A stretch of 64,000 nucleotides of DNA from Apoda limacodes (GCA_946406115.1 OX291557.1:9890501-9954500), one strand, 5' to 3'. Shown: positions 22,065 to 34,718, numbered from the stretch's first letter. Program-made: numbers and translations. Notes: generated by a model not told the origin, from the letters alone.

Positions 22065-23080
22065 TGTAGTGACTTCAATATCTAATTTGAAAATTATATT
22101 AAAAAACAATTTTACCATTTATAACGCACTACCCACTACGGATTTTGCCAGGCCGTTCCTGATGAAGGAAGGTCTTTTTACTTATTTAAGCCTATCTATC
22201 ACTGTAAGCAAGTTAATCCAATAAGTGGATTGCAGGCTTGGGGTTCGAAAAAATTAAAACAATTTTTTAAAGTTGCATTTCTGCTCTATTTAAAAGTTCA
22301 TACACATGATTAGAGGTGGTCTAAATAAGTCTGTTAACAAAATTCATTGGTGATTGACAAACAGTGACATATCAATTTTGTTCTAATTATATACACACAA
22401 GAAACGAAAAAAATGTTCATTATTTACTGCAGTTAAACAACAATTTGCTATGGATTTATTAATAATTTATTAGATATATTGTATCTGCTTCGACATAAGT
22501 TTGTTATTTTGATAAATATATATATATATATACATGCAAATTTTTATTTGTATAAAGAATACCATGATTATAGAGTCAAAATGTTAAGAAAAACACTGCC
22601 AGCAGTTTTCCTATGACAGTTTTCATTCAAAAAAGATAATAACAACACAGTGTCTATGAATCCAGTTTCCTTTACAGAAATACTAAATACTTAGGAGAGT
22701 GAATCAATAACTTTAGTCTCTTTAAAAAGTGTCATCAATTTCGTACTTTGTCCCTTATGCAACTGATTAATAACAATCCATGAGATCAAGGCCATTTTTT
22801 TAGTCTAGCATATCTCTTTACAAATTCTTTAGATTATCATTGTAGATCTCTACTATACAAGTTACATAAACTAGGATAATATTAGGAATATCCACATCTT
22901 ACTCTATATAAACAAATTCACATAACGCCCTTACTGCTATAGCAAATAAATGCCACCACACCATGTACCCATCGAATCCCATAAAGCTATATTTGGAAGA
23001 ATTTGGTGTCATTGAGAGATCGATAGGTCAGCATGATATAAGGTATCAATCAGTCGAATATGACCGCGTCGCCAAAACGG
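22065..23080. other. AT-rich spacer between NCOA5 and CDC27, nothing recognised
   Basis: Includes a short TA microsatellite near 22517; no gene seen. Confidence 0.5.
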
Positions 23081-23087
23081 CAATCTA

Positions 23088-23093
23088 TTTATT
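23088..23093 (-). promoter_or_regulatory. Candidate CDC27 polyadenylation signal
   Basis: AATAAA on the minus strand about 25 nt after the stop codon. If used, the 3' UTR would be very short, about 40-50 nt. Confidence 0.4.
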
Positions 23094-23115
23094 CTCAAAA
23101 TTTTTAGTTGTCAAT

Positions 23116-24991
23116 TTATGCTGATCTCTCTGAGGGATCGTCTTGTTTTGAGGCGTCGAAGCCTTCTTTTATGTGTCCGCCAGTGCCTTTCGGGTCCAAA
23201 TCTGTAGCCCAGCTGAAGTGCATGAGGGCTAAATGTGAATTCCCAAGTTTATTGTGAACTTTTCCAAGTAAATAATATACTAATGATTCTCGCGGCGCTA
23301 TATCTTTTAAATGATGAAGATCTATTAAAGCCTCTTGAGGTCTGCCAGCGCGAAGTAAGACTGATGCCCTGTGGAAACGACACAAGGGATTATCAGTATC
23401 TAATGCTACTGCGCGTTCCAAAGTAGATAGTGCACGGTCAATCTTGCCTAAAGCTGCTTGCGCTAATCCTAGTTGGCAACGTAGCACTCCCGAATGTGGA
23501 TGTATACTTAAAGCACGGCGTATATGCACTTCTGAAGCTTTCCAACGTTCTTGACGTGCATATACTGTAGCTATACCGAACCACGCCACATAGTTGCGTG
23601 GATCAATGCTCACTGCGGTTCTAAAGCTAGCAAGCGCTTTGTCTGTCTCTTCTGCTACGGCATACTCATGCCCTAATAATGCATGAGCATATGCTGCGTC
23701 TGGGTCTATTTGAACGGCGCGTTTGAAGAATTTGAGAGCTGTTTCACGTTCTTTGTGGAGCGAAAAGCAATTTCCTGAAGCTAGCCAAGCAATGGCATCA
23801 TTTCTATTCAATTCAACCAATTCTTGTGCTAGCGCTGACAGTTGCGCTTCTCGTTGCAAATGCCACAAGCATGTGCTGTAAATGTCCATGCCATCTGTAC
23901 GATTTGGATGCTGTTTTCTAATTTCTGCAAAAATTTTAGCTGCCGTTTCGTATTGCGCTAATTCATAATAAGCACGCGCTATCATAGTTTGTACCCAAGG
24001 AGAATTCAATTGCTTCGTTGGTATTTCTTGAAATAATTTGATTGCATTTTTACAGTCTAAGAAAGCAAGAGCTTTATATGCTTCGCCTAATTCTCTTAGA
24101 AGACTTAGTAATGTAACACCATTCGAATTCTTTGGCGTAACGTTAGGCGGCAGTGATTCTAATCCTTTACTTCTTTCATTACTTTCAATTGTATTTGCTT
24201 TTATGCTGGCTTTGGTAGTGCGTTGTTTGTTTTTTCTTGAAGGGCTCTTAGGTGCTACAAATTTTCTGCTAGGTGACTTGTTATTTTCTTTTACTGAATA
24301 ACTGCTATTATTACTAAACAATCGGGATGATCGTCGAGGAGGTGGGCCAAGTGTGCATCTTGGCGCTGGGCTAAAAACGGCATCTTTAAGTTGGCCCATC
24401 TGGGCTCTTAATGAATTTACTATCTTGGGTAATGCTTTCTGCTCATTAGCGTCAGTGAGTGTTGGTGTGTACAATACTGGAGATTCCTCCATGGGTAGCA
24501 TGCCAAAGGACGGCGAGAACGGCACTTGCGCTAAACCACTAAACACACTATAGGACACTCTTTTAATAGGAGCCTGAGTTTCTGGAGTAATTGTTGTAGA
24601 CATTGTCATAGGAGTTCGCGGTGTGACATTATTTGGAGTAACAGCGTTCACAACAGCATTATTAGGAATGTTGGTATTCACAAAAGATATATTTTCTGAG
24701 TTACTGACTAGATTTACTAATGTTGTTACGCCAAATGTAAGGTCGGTATTATTAATTTGGAATACTTGGCGAGGATCAACTTTTTCACCCATGTTACATA
24801 GTTGTGTAAATGATTTCCACATGAACGGGTTAAGCGACAATGCTCTTCTATGTGCGTCAGTTGCTTTATTTCTTCTTTCTGTAATGTTATAAATTTTGGC
24901 AAGCAGTTGCAATGCATAAGGTGCCTGTTCCCCAAAATCAGACACTACTATGTCTAAATTTGATCCCAGCGCCATTTCAGCCTCTTTATAT
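23116..24991 (-). CDS. CDC27: CDC27 exon 4, long terminal exon
   Basis: Acceptor TTTTACAG at 24992-24993, stop at 23116. One 1876-bp exon encodes 88% of the protein: the rest of the N-terminal TPRs, the disordered phospho-loop and the whole C-terminal TPR domain. The internal ATG at 24975 is not the start, because open frame continues upstream as SYKEAEMALG. Confidence 0.96.
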
Positions 24992-27900
24992 CTGTAAAAA
25001 CATAATAGTTTATGATCTTTTAGAATACAGTAAAAAAAAATACATTTATTATCGACACAAACAGTTTAGCTATTAGGTTGCAAAGTTTTCAATGATAAAA
25101 TACGAAATTACTGCCGTCGAATCGATCATTTACCATAACAAATACTCGTGGTATATGAGCTTTTGGAAAAGTCGACTTATATCAAAGAAATTTCACCAAG
25201 GAAACAATGTAACTACTAAATAACTAAACATGAAGGACTGTATGCTGGAAAAAGACAAAAGAAGTCTGCATGACATCATCCTGGTCCAAAAGTGCAACTA
25301 ACCAAAAAAATATGCATCTGGTCAGTTTTGGTACTATACGAGACTTCTAAAAACTGAAACGCCATAGGCAAATATGGCTGTAATTAAGTGTTTACAAGCT
25401 AGAGACCCGTGAGATACTGAGACAAACCTCAACAGGGCTCCGTTTCTCTGGATACAGAAGCTTAAACCTTTTATATCTATAATATAATTTTTTTGGGCAA
25501 GTTAGACTATATTAAAATGGAGCAGCATTACTACTTTGAGTATACAAAATACAGCTATTTTGTGATAATTTTTTAACAGGCTACATATTAAAGCTAACAA
25601 GACACAGACAGACTGGCAGACAGATAAACGGGTGACGTAAGCTTAATTTTAGGGTCCTGTTGGCAACATTCGTGTATGAGACTGAAACTGATTTTGCAAT
25701 TTCGTCGTGTCGCTGACTGACTGATGTTCAACATAAAGCTGAAACCAGAGGTAATGAAGAAATGAAATTTTGGTGTTGTATGGAAGCACACTGTTATATA
25801 TTGATCTCCGTCCATTTGCGATCTGGCGCCAGACTATAAGCAAGTTTGTTGTGAGTAGGGATCGCCAGCAAGCGCAACATACGCTGCCTCCAGCAAGTGC
25901 AGAATAGCATTTAAGCGCAATTTCACGTAAAATTAATACATCACTATCTTGAATTTCCGACAGTTGCATCCGAATTTACAACTCGGTGCCTAAACTAATT
26001 TGGAAGTACGGAATCTGGTCTTTTTTTAAACTGCTGACCACAATTGACACGTCTAGCAAGACGACATGTGACTAAGTGGTTTGCTTAGTGGCGGCTGATA
26101 TAGAAAGCTGATATATCAGCATATGTTGCAACAGTGCCGCGCACATGTAGGCATTTCAGATGTGAAAACATAGAGAACTCGTCAAAGAACTGGGCCTTGT
26201 TGCACTCCAGCCTCAATGTCCAAATAACTAAAAATAAAAATTAAATATTGGTACATTGGTTTTCTTGAAAAAATTTACCCTTTTTATGCATTGTTATTTT
26301 TTTTATTTAAAAAAATGAAGGGTACGGATTTAGGAGACGTGAAACTAAGGAGCAGTCACATGATTTATAGCACATGGGTAGTTGGGGGACAGAAAACAAA
26401 ATGAAACACCCATTATTGAAAAGTTCTTAAAGGAATCCCGAAGCAGAGGGAAAAAGCTAGTATTTTATTGAAGGCGAAGGTATTTTTGTACCTTTAAGGC
26501 ACATAAAAGCATTGGTATAATGCTGTACTTAATAAAAGTAGATATATATGTACTTACGATTTCAAGTCTATTGCACATTTTGCTAGAAGGAATCTAGCCT
26601 GTGGTGATGATAAAGATAAATTTTGTAGTAAATGGTGTGCCTCGTTCACTCGCCCAGCTCGATAATAACAGGTACCCAATAAAAGCGCTGTTTCTTCTGA
26701 AGCAACTGTTGACAAACAAATATATTTTGAATTCCAAATGTATTGTAATCTTACAAATTATCCCCCAAATTTTATAAGATTAACTTTAATGCCATTTTAC
26801 CTCCATCTTGTCACATAAAATAGTAAAACAATGTGTTCATTGAGGACGGAGTGGCGTAGTGTACCACTACTGGCACAGTGTGACTGCGCGCGTCTGCCAT
26901 GTCAAAGGTTCGATTCACGGTTGGGCGACAGCAGGTTCGTGACCTACCACGTTTGTGGGACGGAATGTCATTGGTAAAACGTGGATGTAACATGTGATAC
27001 CTTCGTAATATCTATGGTCATTTCTTCGGGGATAAGTTTCGTGGTGGTAAGTAAGTTGTTCATTAAGATGAATTCCAATCAGATTTTTACATTAAATATT
27101 TATAAATACAAACATGGGGCTACTCAATATGCCTATTATCATACAAGTATATTGCTTTTTACTGTTCAAAATGCAAGAATTATTATTATTAAATAACCAG
27201 ATTTCTTATTGGCTATGAATTTAATAAAAAATTTGTTTACAGTTATCTATTTAAATAAAAATCAATTGCCACATGCATGAAAGAGCATTTCTTGAGAATG
27301 GCGCTACTGATTTGGCTGTTTCTATTTTGTTGTTTGTTAAGAAAAATGTTTTGAAAATTCACTAGAGAAATTTATCTAGGCGACGCCAGGCACAAACACC
27401 TAGTTTAATATAAATCTGGATATATGGTTGCTCGTACTTTGTTGGTCGCTGCCTATTTGCCCCTCGCGTGGTTTTTTGAATAAATAAGATTTAAGAAAGA
27501 TTTGTTATTTCTATGAGGTAAATTTTTTTCTGAATATTAAAGTCATTTATGACTATAGTAGAGCATTTCTTGTTCAGTGAACAAGTCCAAATATTCAAGA
27601 CGTATAAATACATTGATTTTATTTGTTGACACAAGGTATCTTTATGAGCATCAAGAGGACAAATCTTTTTTTTTTTTTTTGTATTAAACTTTATCCATCT
27701 GCGATCGGTCGTCAGACCATAAGCAAGTTCTTTGTAAGTATAGTTCGGCATTATAGGGGAGCGGCCATCGCCGCACCTCCCAATTACAGTAGGTGGTCTC
27801 TTTTTGACCTTCGGACCACAGTTGACACGTGTAACAACTCAGCAACAAGTAGGTTTGGATGCAAAGTTAAGCGCTTGTGCAGTTTTTTGTAACGCTCTAT

Positions 27901-30900
27901 TTCAGATGCAACTGTCGGCATTTCGAGGTAACTATGTATCTCGCAATTTTTTGTAAACCAAGGGGCATTGCCCTCAGGATGCCATTCTGCACTTGTTGGA
28001 GGCAGAGTATGTTGCTTTTGCTGGCGATACCCCAAAGCTGTATCCCGTACATCCATATTGGTTTAAGCACTGAGTTGTAAATTAGGAGTTTGTTGTTGAG
28101 AGATAAAACTGAATTTCTTCCCATGAGCCAGTATAGGGAGCGAAATTTGTGATTGAATGGTCCCTTTTTTGTTTAATGTGATACTTCCACGTCAGGCACC
28201 TATCAAGGTAAAAGCCATGATACCTCAAACAATCAGAATGTGGAAGCATATCGTTCCCAAGCCTTACGGGGGGACAATTTCCTTTCCTCAGGGCAAAGGT
28301 TATATGGTTGGATTTAGCCACACTTGCGCGGATACGCCATTTATCAAGCCACTATTGAGTTTCATTTAGTTGTCCTTGTAATTTAAAGCTGGCGATTAAA
28401 TCTGTAATAGATACATGAGCATATATGCAGAAATTAAAAACGTTAAAATTTATTCCACTTGGAAACATAACTTAAAGTCTGACTTGTTTTAAGACATGTC
28501 TAGAAACCAATGTGTTACAGTCGTGCCAGTTGTATAAAAAGTTTTTACAAGTTTTTATGTATGTGATGTTTCTACTTCCTACACATATTGAAAGACATTC
28601 AATTTTATGTTTGCTTTTAATTGTAATGTTGAACAGATCAACTTATATTTCTATTTAAAATAATGACGTAAAAAGTGTTTCAGGCATTATTAAATATAGA
28701 GCTAGTCATTTATGTTATAGTATTATAAGTAAAAACAATCTGTGATGTTTTTGAATCTATTATATTGTATTATAAAATAAAGGAACTAGTGTTTTATATG
28801 TGGTTATCCACAAAATAATTTGATTGATTTTAAATGATTTTTAGTTGATGCGACGGGCGTTATACCCCGAGTGTTACATGTGTAACTCATAATAAGGGCG
28901 CGTTTGTTCTGGGATACAGAATCATTATTTTCATTACTTTTGCCACCTGTCATCCGTTTGTTTAGCATTGGTATCAAAAATATCAAAATTTTAGTATCAT
29001 CTGTGACTTTTGCCACCTGTCATCCGTTTGTTTAGCATTGGTATCAAAAATATCAAAATTTTAGTATCATCTGTGACAAACTGTCATGCGTTTGTTTACG
29101 TTTTTTTTGTTATTTTTGTCACTTTGGCCACTTCAGGCCCCCTTTTGTGTTAATCTGTCAAACTTCCTATACATATTCATTGTTTATGGTAGTGTGTGTG
29201 TGTTTTATTGTAGTGTGTGTACGTCAAGCGTTCGTTTTGCAAGTTTTGTAACCAAAAATTTTGTTAGTATCGTTTCAAAGCTAAACGAACGGTAGGTGTC
29301 GGTCGCAAAACTGGCGTTATCAAAAGTGTAAAAAGTATCATTCGTGGGAAATCTTAATCCCAGAACGAATGCGACCTAAAAGTTACATTTTAAATGTCAT
29401 AATTAGTTACTTTTCAATAAATTAAAAAATGTTTTTGCATCATTCCATTACTTCTGAGTTTACGTGAATGTGCTACCATTGGATATTATTTGGGTATTTT
29501 TGACGACTTCGCTACCCCTTTGGACACTGATGCAAAGATAGAACTCTAGATTTATTACAAAAACTTGAATTCAGAAAAGACTTTGTCAACCACAACAAAT
29601 CTTATAAGGTCTTGGTCTGCCCTACCACTCGTTTTTTATAGAGCTGGAGGCGCTGAGGGAGAGCAGCCTCTGCCTGCTGTAACAAAGGCGCAGGCACGCA
29701 CAACCCGTAGTGGCTGACCTAAAAAGGCGAATGCGGAAGGGAGTGTGTTGGTGCCTCTGTCTTTGTTAAGCAGTGCAGGAGATAAGGCTGAAGTGAAGTT
29801 TATTGAAAAAATTTTATTTACCTACTACATCCAAAGTTATTACTTATTTAATCTTTTGTCCTTAACCTACCCCCTATTAAGGCGACTTGTTGAAAGATTT
29901 TACCAAATACAATTTTTAACTTTAAAATTTAATATAAAAAAATTAAGTACCAGTGGCGAGGGCAAATCTTAGATTTTACCAAAAAAAATTTAAACTTTTA
30001 CATTTAACATAAAAAAAACTAAGTACCTCTGGTGTGGGAAAATGGTGGGAGGTGACTCCCTTCCCCAAACCCCCTTCTGCCCCTGCCAACCCCTGCTCCC
30101 TATTATTCTAATAGGGGTGTGACATAAGTTTTGAAAATTTTGTTAAAAACTAAGTAATGTTGTGTAACAGAAAAAAGCATCACGTAATATTAAGACATAA
30201 TAAGAATATCAGTTAAATTGCACTTTGACTATGATTCATAATTTTTAATACCACTTATATCAAAATTTGTTTTACAACATAACAGGCACAACACACAAAA
30301 ACAATAAACAAAAAACCATATTGTACAGTACAAAGTTTAACACAGATGTGATTTGACTCTAGCACTTACCAGCTACTGCTGTGGCTTGCTTCGCTCAGCT
30401 TGTGCACGTAAAAAATATTGAAGACCTTACAGGCAAGCTGTTAGGTTATATTTAAAAGCATGAGAGAAGCCTGGCCCCTTTTTCACTCCAACCACAATTT
30501 TGTCTAATGTTAATCAACCGCAGCTTTTTAATTAGAGAAGTGATAGTAAGTCAAAGGTAAACATAAACAAAATGCCAGATAAAGAAGTGTTACTCTCACT
30601 TATAACAGTATTACAGTGCCTAAGAGACGGGACATCAGAATTAATAAAGTTTTCCCACATAATCAAGGTTCACAGTAATATAAAAATCAATACAAAAATT
30701 GGACAAATTAGGAACCTTTTATTACCTTCAGCATGTAGTCTCTCAGCCAAAAATATAGCATTGTCATACTCGTAATTGTTAAGACAATCCCAAATAATAA
30801 CCTGTAATGATAAAAAATACAAATAATAGGTAATATTGATATTTTTGCAATTGCTGGAAAAATCCTTTCCAATTTTGTCAATTTAGGTTCACCTACTCAC

Positions 30901-30924
30901 TTGTATAGGCTCTTGAACGATCAT
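23116..30924 (-). CDS. CDC27: CDC27 / APC3, anaphase-promoting complex subunit, 4 exons
   Basis: Spliced CDS on the minus strand: 30924-30901, 30801-30726, 26705-26558, 24991-23116; 707 codons plus stop, with GT/AG borders and consistent phase. The N-terminus (MIVQEPIQ, IIWDCLNNYEYDNAIFLAER, CYYRAGR, ARFLLAKC) matches the N-terminal TPRs that make CDC27 dimerise. A disordered middle (about 135-370) holds two KSPSRK minimal CDK sites. About residues 375-685 form the C-terminal TPR superhelix (GNCFSLHKERETALKFFKRA, LLGHEYAVAEETDKALASF, PLCRFHRASVLL, LLGKVHNKLGNSHLALMHFS). In the APC/C this subunit binds the IR tails of CDC20/CDH1 and APC10, and the family's loop is phosphorylated by CDK1. Human CDC27 is 824 residues; the shorter loop accounts for most of the difference. 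The gene appears intact. Confidence 0.96.
25795..26150 (-). pseudogene. LINE family B 3' end, antisense, short
   Basis: TCCATTTGCGATCTGGCGCC, then AGACTATAAGCAAG and ACCACAATTGACACGT parallel 27690-27840 of the longer copy. In CDC27 intron 3; decayed. Confidence 0.6.
26558..26705 (-). CDS. CDC27: CDC27 exon 3
   Basis: Acceptor GTCAACAG, donor GTAAGT. Encodes SEETALLLGTCYYRAGRVNE and ARFLLAKCAIDLKS, TPR 2-3 of the dimerisation half. It is separated from exon 2 by a 4.0-kb intron rich in repeats. Confidence 0.95.
26840..27060 (+). mobile_element. tRNA-headed SINE in CDC27 intron 2
   Basis: Pol III-like A box (GGAGTGGCGTAGTG) and B box (AGGTTCGATTCACGG) about 65 bp apart. No complete cloverleaf or CCA-competent end, so it is read as a SINE head, antisense to CDC27. 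Confidence 0.65.
27660..28400 (-). pseudogene. Jockey-clade LINE family B, 5'-truncated, antisense
   Basis: The poly(A) (T-run at 27667-27680 on the plus strand) marks the 3' end. Upstream on the minus strand: SNHITFALRKGNCPPVRLG, DCLRYHGFYLDRCLTWKYHI, VLSLNNKLLIYNSVLKPIWM, FTKNCEIHSYLEMPTVASEI. Frameshifts split the frame. Located in CDC27 intron 2. Confidence 0.88.
28895..29376. mobile_element. TA-flanked MITE, 482 bp, with internal tandem duplication
   Basis: Imperfect terminal inverted repeats (left GGGCGCGTTTGTTCTGGGAT, right strand GGTCGCATTCGTTCTGGGAT) with TA outside both. A segment of about 70 bp starting ACTTTTGCCACCTGTCATCC is present twice in tandem, nearly identical (28936-29075). 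In CDC27 intron 2. Confidence 0.8.
29896..30045. repeat. 76-bp tandem duplication, diverged
   Basis: GATTTTACCAAATACAATTT at 29896 and GATTTTACCAAAAAAAATTT at 29972; both copies run to AAGTACC(A/T)(G/C)TGG. In CDC27 intron 2, with no coding content. Confidence 0.7.
30046..30725. other. CDC27 intron 2 remainder, nothing recognised
   Basis: AT-rich; the only longer frame (30572-30775) runs opposite to, and overlaps, CDC27 exon 2. Confidence 0.5.
30726..30801 (-). CDS. CDC27: CDC27 exon 2
   Basis: Acceptor ATTACAG, donor GTAATA. Encodes VIIWDCLNNYEYDNAIFLAE, the first TPR of the family, and ends after one base of a codon. Confidence 0.94.
30901..30924 (-). CDS. CDC27: CDC27 exon 1 (coding part)
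   Basis: Eight codons, M-I-V-Q-E-P-I-Q, then donor GTGAGT. They correspond to the family start (TVLQEPVQ in vertebrates). The intron to exon 2 is only 99 bp. Confidence 0.9.
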
Positions 30925-31064
30925 TTTAAAAACAAATGTACACGTCTATAAGTCTAATTTTCTAAAATCATTCCATTAGAAGCCACAGAGTGATTACAAA
31001 CAGAATTGCAAAACGCAAAACGTATTTTTTACGACGGACATCTTCATTTATATATTTTTTTTTT

Positions 31065-31330
31065 AATTCACTGAGGGTGTGTCCGTTTTGGAATAATATT
31101 TTAGTTTATTTTGTAATCTGTCAACTGTTCGTTCAACTTGGTGTCAAAAAATTTACAAAATATTATAGAATTTGTATCATCTGTGACAATGAACAAACTG
31201 TCAAGCGATAATTTAGTTACATATTAATTATTGATTGTTGTGTTAATATCGTAGTGCGTCTAAGTCGAGCGTAAGTCGTCGTTTTGAAACCAACAATTTT
31301 GTTAGTAATGTTTTAAAATGATTTATTTAG
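31065..31330. mobile_element. Relative of the 28895-29376 MITE, just upstream of CDC27
   Basis: Shares GTATCATCTGTGACAATGA / GTATCATCTGTGACAAACTG, AAACTGTCA and CAATTTTGTTAGTA with the first copy. It begins about 140 bp upstream of the CDC27 start codon, so it may overlap the promoter. Confidence 0.6.
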
Positions 31331-31597
31331 ATCAGGATTAATTATGGTCAGCATTTCTATCACCTTTTTAAATATTAAAAAGTAGTTATAGTTACATAAC
31401 TACAATAGTTGGATATGTTCTTCAATATTGTAGAGCATTTTTTTGTTCTATCATCAATAGTTTCCGTAGCGTATGCGATTAAAGACATTTTATGGCAAAT
31501 TTTTTTACACCTCGGGTTACATTATTAATTTTTTAATAGAACTCTCTAATTTTTCCTAGTAATAAATATAGCCTATGTTACTCAGGGGTTCTGCTTT

Positions 31598-31755
31598 TAT
31601 TGAGCAGTGTAATTATAGTAGTGTAATTGACATTTCAGCCAAGTATTTGGCTAAACAACCTGCTTCTATTGAGCAGTGCAATTATAATAGTGTAATTGAC
31701 ATTTCAGCTAATCAATTAGCTAAACAACCTGCTTCTATTGAGCAGTATAATAATT
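31598..31755 (+). repeat. 69-bp in-frame repeat before LINE ORF2
   Basis: Unit boundaries at ATTGAGCAGT (31598-31600 region, 31667 and 31736 regions), spaced 69 bp, so each copy adds 23 codons (EQCNYNSVIDISAN-type). It may be ORF1 remnant or 5' UTR; no gag motif is seen. Confidence 0.75.
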
Positions 31756-31921
31756 TGACATGCAATAATTTAAATTAAATTTTCAGACAACAAAGGACCA
31801 CTTTAGCATATTATATAATTCCAACATTAATAATGATTATATTAAACAATCTATGTTTACTCAAGTTTTATGAAAACAGAAACAAAAAAATAAACTTTGT
31901 CATACTAAAAATAATTTTCCA

Positions 31922-34718
31922 TTGAACCTGGTGCATCAGAATATACAAGGAATGTCTCAGAAAGAACTAGAAATTGAATTGTTCATAAACTGCCAAAAGA
32001 TTGACATTTTATGTATCACTGAACACTGGCTACGCAGCCATCAGTTTATGTTCAATTTCACTAATCACCAGGTGGGAAGTTCGTTCAGCCGAGTAAATGC
32101 TATCCATGGTGGCTTTTTAATTTTAGTTAATAAACAGCTAAAGTTTAAGGAACGTAAAGACATTGTGAGCCTCTCAGTTGAGCGAACTGCCGAGCTGTCC
32201 TGTATAGAAGTTGAGCATCTCATTGTTGTAAGTGTATACAAGCCGCCTTGTACAATTTATGATAATTTTGAATTAGTTATGGAAGAAGTGCTGAATAAAA
32301 TCAGGAATTCCAATAAACAAATCATTGTTTGTGGAGACTTCAATATAAACATTTTGGAAAATAGCTCATTAAGCACCAGATTGCTTGCCTTAGTTCAGTC
32401 TTTTTATTTAAATAATTTGTTTTGTGTGCCAACTAGAATTGCTGTATCCAGTGCCACTTGCATCGACAATATATTTACTGACATAAAACCAATTCAAAAA
32501 TCAATTATAAGCAATCTAGAGTCAGATCATTGTGGACAGTTAGTGGTTTTAGAAAGAAAGAATAGTATTACTAAAAAGGAAATTAAATTTATACCAATAA
32601 CAACTAAACGGGTTGAATCATTTAAATCTACATTAATACATAAATTTCCAGATTTGCTTTATAATGGCGACCCAAATGATATGTACAATACTGTTCTTGA
32701 CACTATTACTACAGAGTATAATAAAATATTTACTGCAAAAAAGAAACTTATTTCCAGTCGCTTTAGTTTTAGTGAATGGGCTACCCCAGGTATTCATAAA
32801 AGTAGGCGTAAACTGTATGAATTATATAAAGAAAAAACATATAATAATAGCCAAATATTTAGGGAATATTTAAAAAAATACTCAAAAACCTTTAAAAAGG
32901 TCTGTCTTGTTGCAAAAGCAATTCACCTCGGACATAAAGTAAAAAATTCAACAAATAAAATAAAAACTACATGGAACATAATAAATAATGAAACTGGTAA
33001 AGCTAGGAATTCTTGTCAGGACTTTGAGTTGATTGTAGATGATGCTAGTTTTAAAACAAATTCTGAGGTAGCAGTGGCCTTTGAACAGTTTTTTAGGAAT
33101 ATTCCATTCAAAACAACTGAACATCTAAACTCAAGTCCAATCTTAGCAGAAAAATTATTAAAAACTAGTGTTCCTGAATGTAACGTTCCCTTTGTATTTA
33201 AAAACATTAGTCCTACGGATATCATTAATACATTTAAAACATTAGAAATTAAAAACACCACAGACCTTTGGGGACTTTCTGTAAAAACTATAAATTCAAT
33301 GTTATAGCACAACCCTTAGCCATAATTTTTAATAGTTGCGTTGATAGTGGTGTGTTTCCTGATGAGATGAAACTTAGCAAAGTTATAACTCTTTTTAAAT
33401 CAGGTAGTTCAACAGATCCTAATAATTTTCGGCCTATTTCAATACTACCAATACTCAGTACTCAGTAAAGTTTTTGAAAAAATCATACTTTGTCAAATGT
33501 TAAGCCATTTCTGTATTAATGAGCTACTTAGTAGTAAACAGTTTGGCTTTATGAAAGGCCGTTCCAATACCGATACAGGAGTGGCACTTTTAAAAAATAT
33601 ATATAACGCCTAGGAGGATTCGCATGACGCCCTTGGAGTGTTTTGTGATTTATCTAAGGCATTTGACTGTGTTCAACATGAAAATCTCATCAGGAAGCTA
33701 AATCACTATGGTATTAGAGGCAAAGCTCTCGACCTTTTGACATCCTATATGAGTAGGAGAGTACAGAAAATAGATATCAACGGTGAAAGATCTCCGGGAT
33801 CAGCAGTCACTATGGGAGTCCCTCAGGGCTCAATTTTAGGTCCTTTTCTATTTCTTATTTACATTAATGATCTCCCATATAACGTAAAAAACCATGACAT
33901 TGTCTTATTTGCTGATGACACCTCTTTGCTTTTTAAAGTTAAGAGACGACAGACATATTATAATGAATTAAATAATGCCTTTTCTAAAATTGTAAATTGG
34001 TTTAACGCTAAAAATTTGTTACTTAATTAAAAAAAAACCAAATGTGTTAAATTTACATTACCAAATGTTAGTCAGACAGACATGTATTAATATTAATGGC
34101 AAGCAATTAGCACTTGTTAATTCAACAGTCTTTCTTGGCATAACGCTGGGCTCCAAACTTCAATGGGGTCCTCATATTCATAACCTAACCAAAAACTTAG
34201 CTCTGCTGTGTATGCTATCAAGAAAATAAGGACACTGCAAAAAAAGTATATTTTAGCTATTTCCATAGTTTAATAACATATGGTATCCGTTTGTGGGGTA
34301 GCGCTGCTGATGTAAATACAATATTTTTGTTACAAAAAAGGGCAATTCGTGCTATTTATAAATTAGGATCTAGGATATCTCTGAGGGATAGGTTTAGGGA
34401 AGTAAAAATTTTAACTTTAGTGTCGCAGTACATATATGAAAATCTTTTATATGTACATAAAAATATCAATAGTTTAGAAGTAAAAATAAGCTGTTGTTGC
34501 ATGATACACGTCTACACAAAATAAGTCAGTCTTTTATGGGGCAATGTATACACTTTTACAACAAAGTTCCCAGTAAAATTCAAAATCTATCAATAAGTAA
34601 ATTTAAATCTTTTATCAAGCAGGTACTTTGTAAAAAGGCTTACTATGTAATTGATGTAAATGATATAAAAACATACAATATTTCAGACTATGTAAATGAT
34701 AAAAATCCTTGGGACTGA
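31922..34718 (+). pseudogene. LINE ORF2: AP endonuclease and reverse transcriptase, frameshifted
   Basis: The first frame (31922-33307) holds the endonuclease: VHQNIQGM, ITEHWL, IIVCGDFNINIL, ATCIDNIFTD and SDHCGQLVV. A frameshift at about 33290 leads to RT block FRPISILPILST, a further break near 33470, an in-frame TAG near 33613, then LSKAFDCVQHENLIRKL, GVPQGSILGPFLFLIYINDL and the catalytic FADDTSLLF. More breaks occur at 34029, 34228 and 34520 before the C-terminal frame (HFYNKVPSKIQNLSISKF). Endonuclease residues look intact but the RT is split into five or more frames. Confidence 0.9.

Noticed and set aside
23235..24892. Plus-strand frames opposite CDC27 exon 4
   Set aside because: They are antisense shadows of a long, conserved coding exon.
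26840..26930. A functional tRNA gene
   Set aside because: A and B boxes exist but no consistent acceptor and anticodon stems were found; it reads as a SINE head. The same holds for 56370-56430 and 43829-43900.
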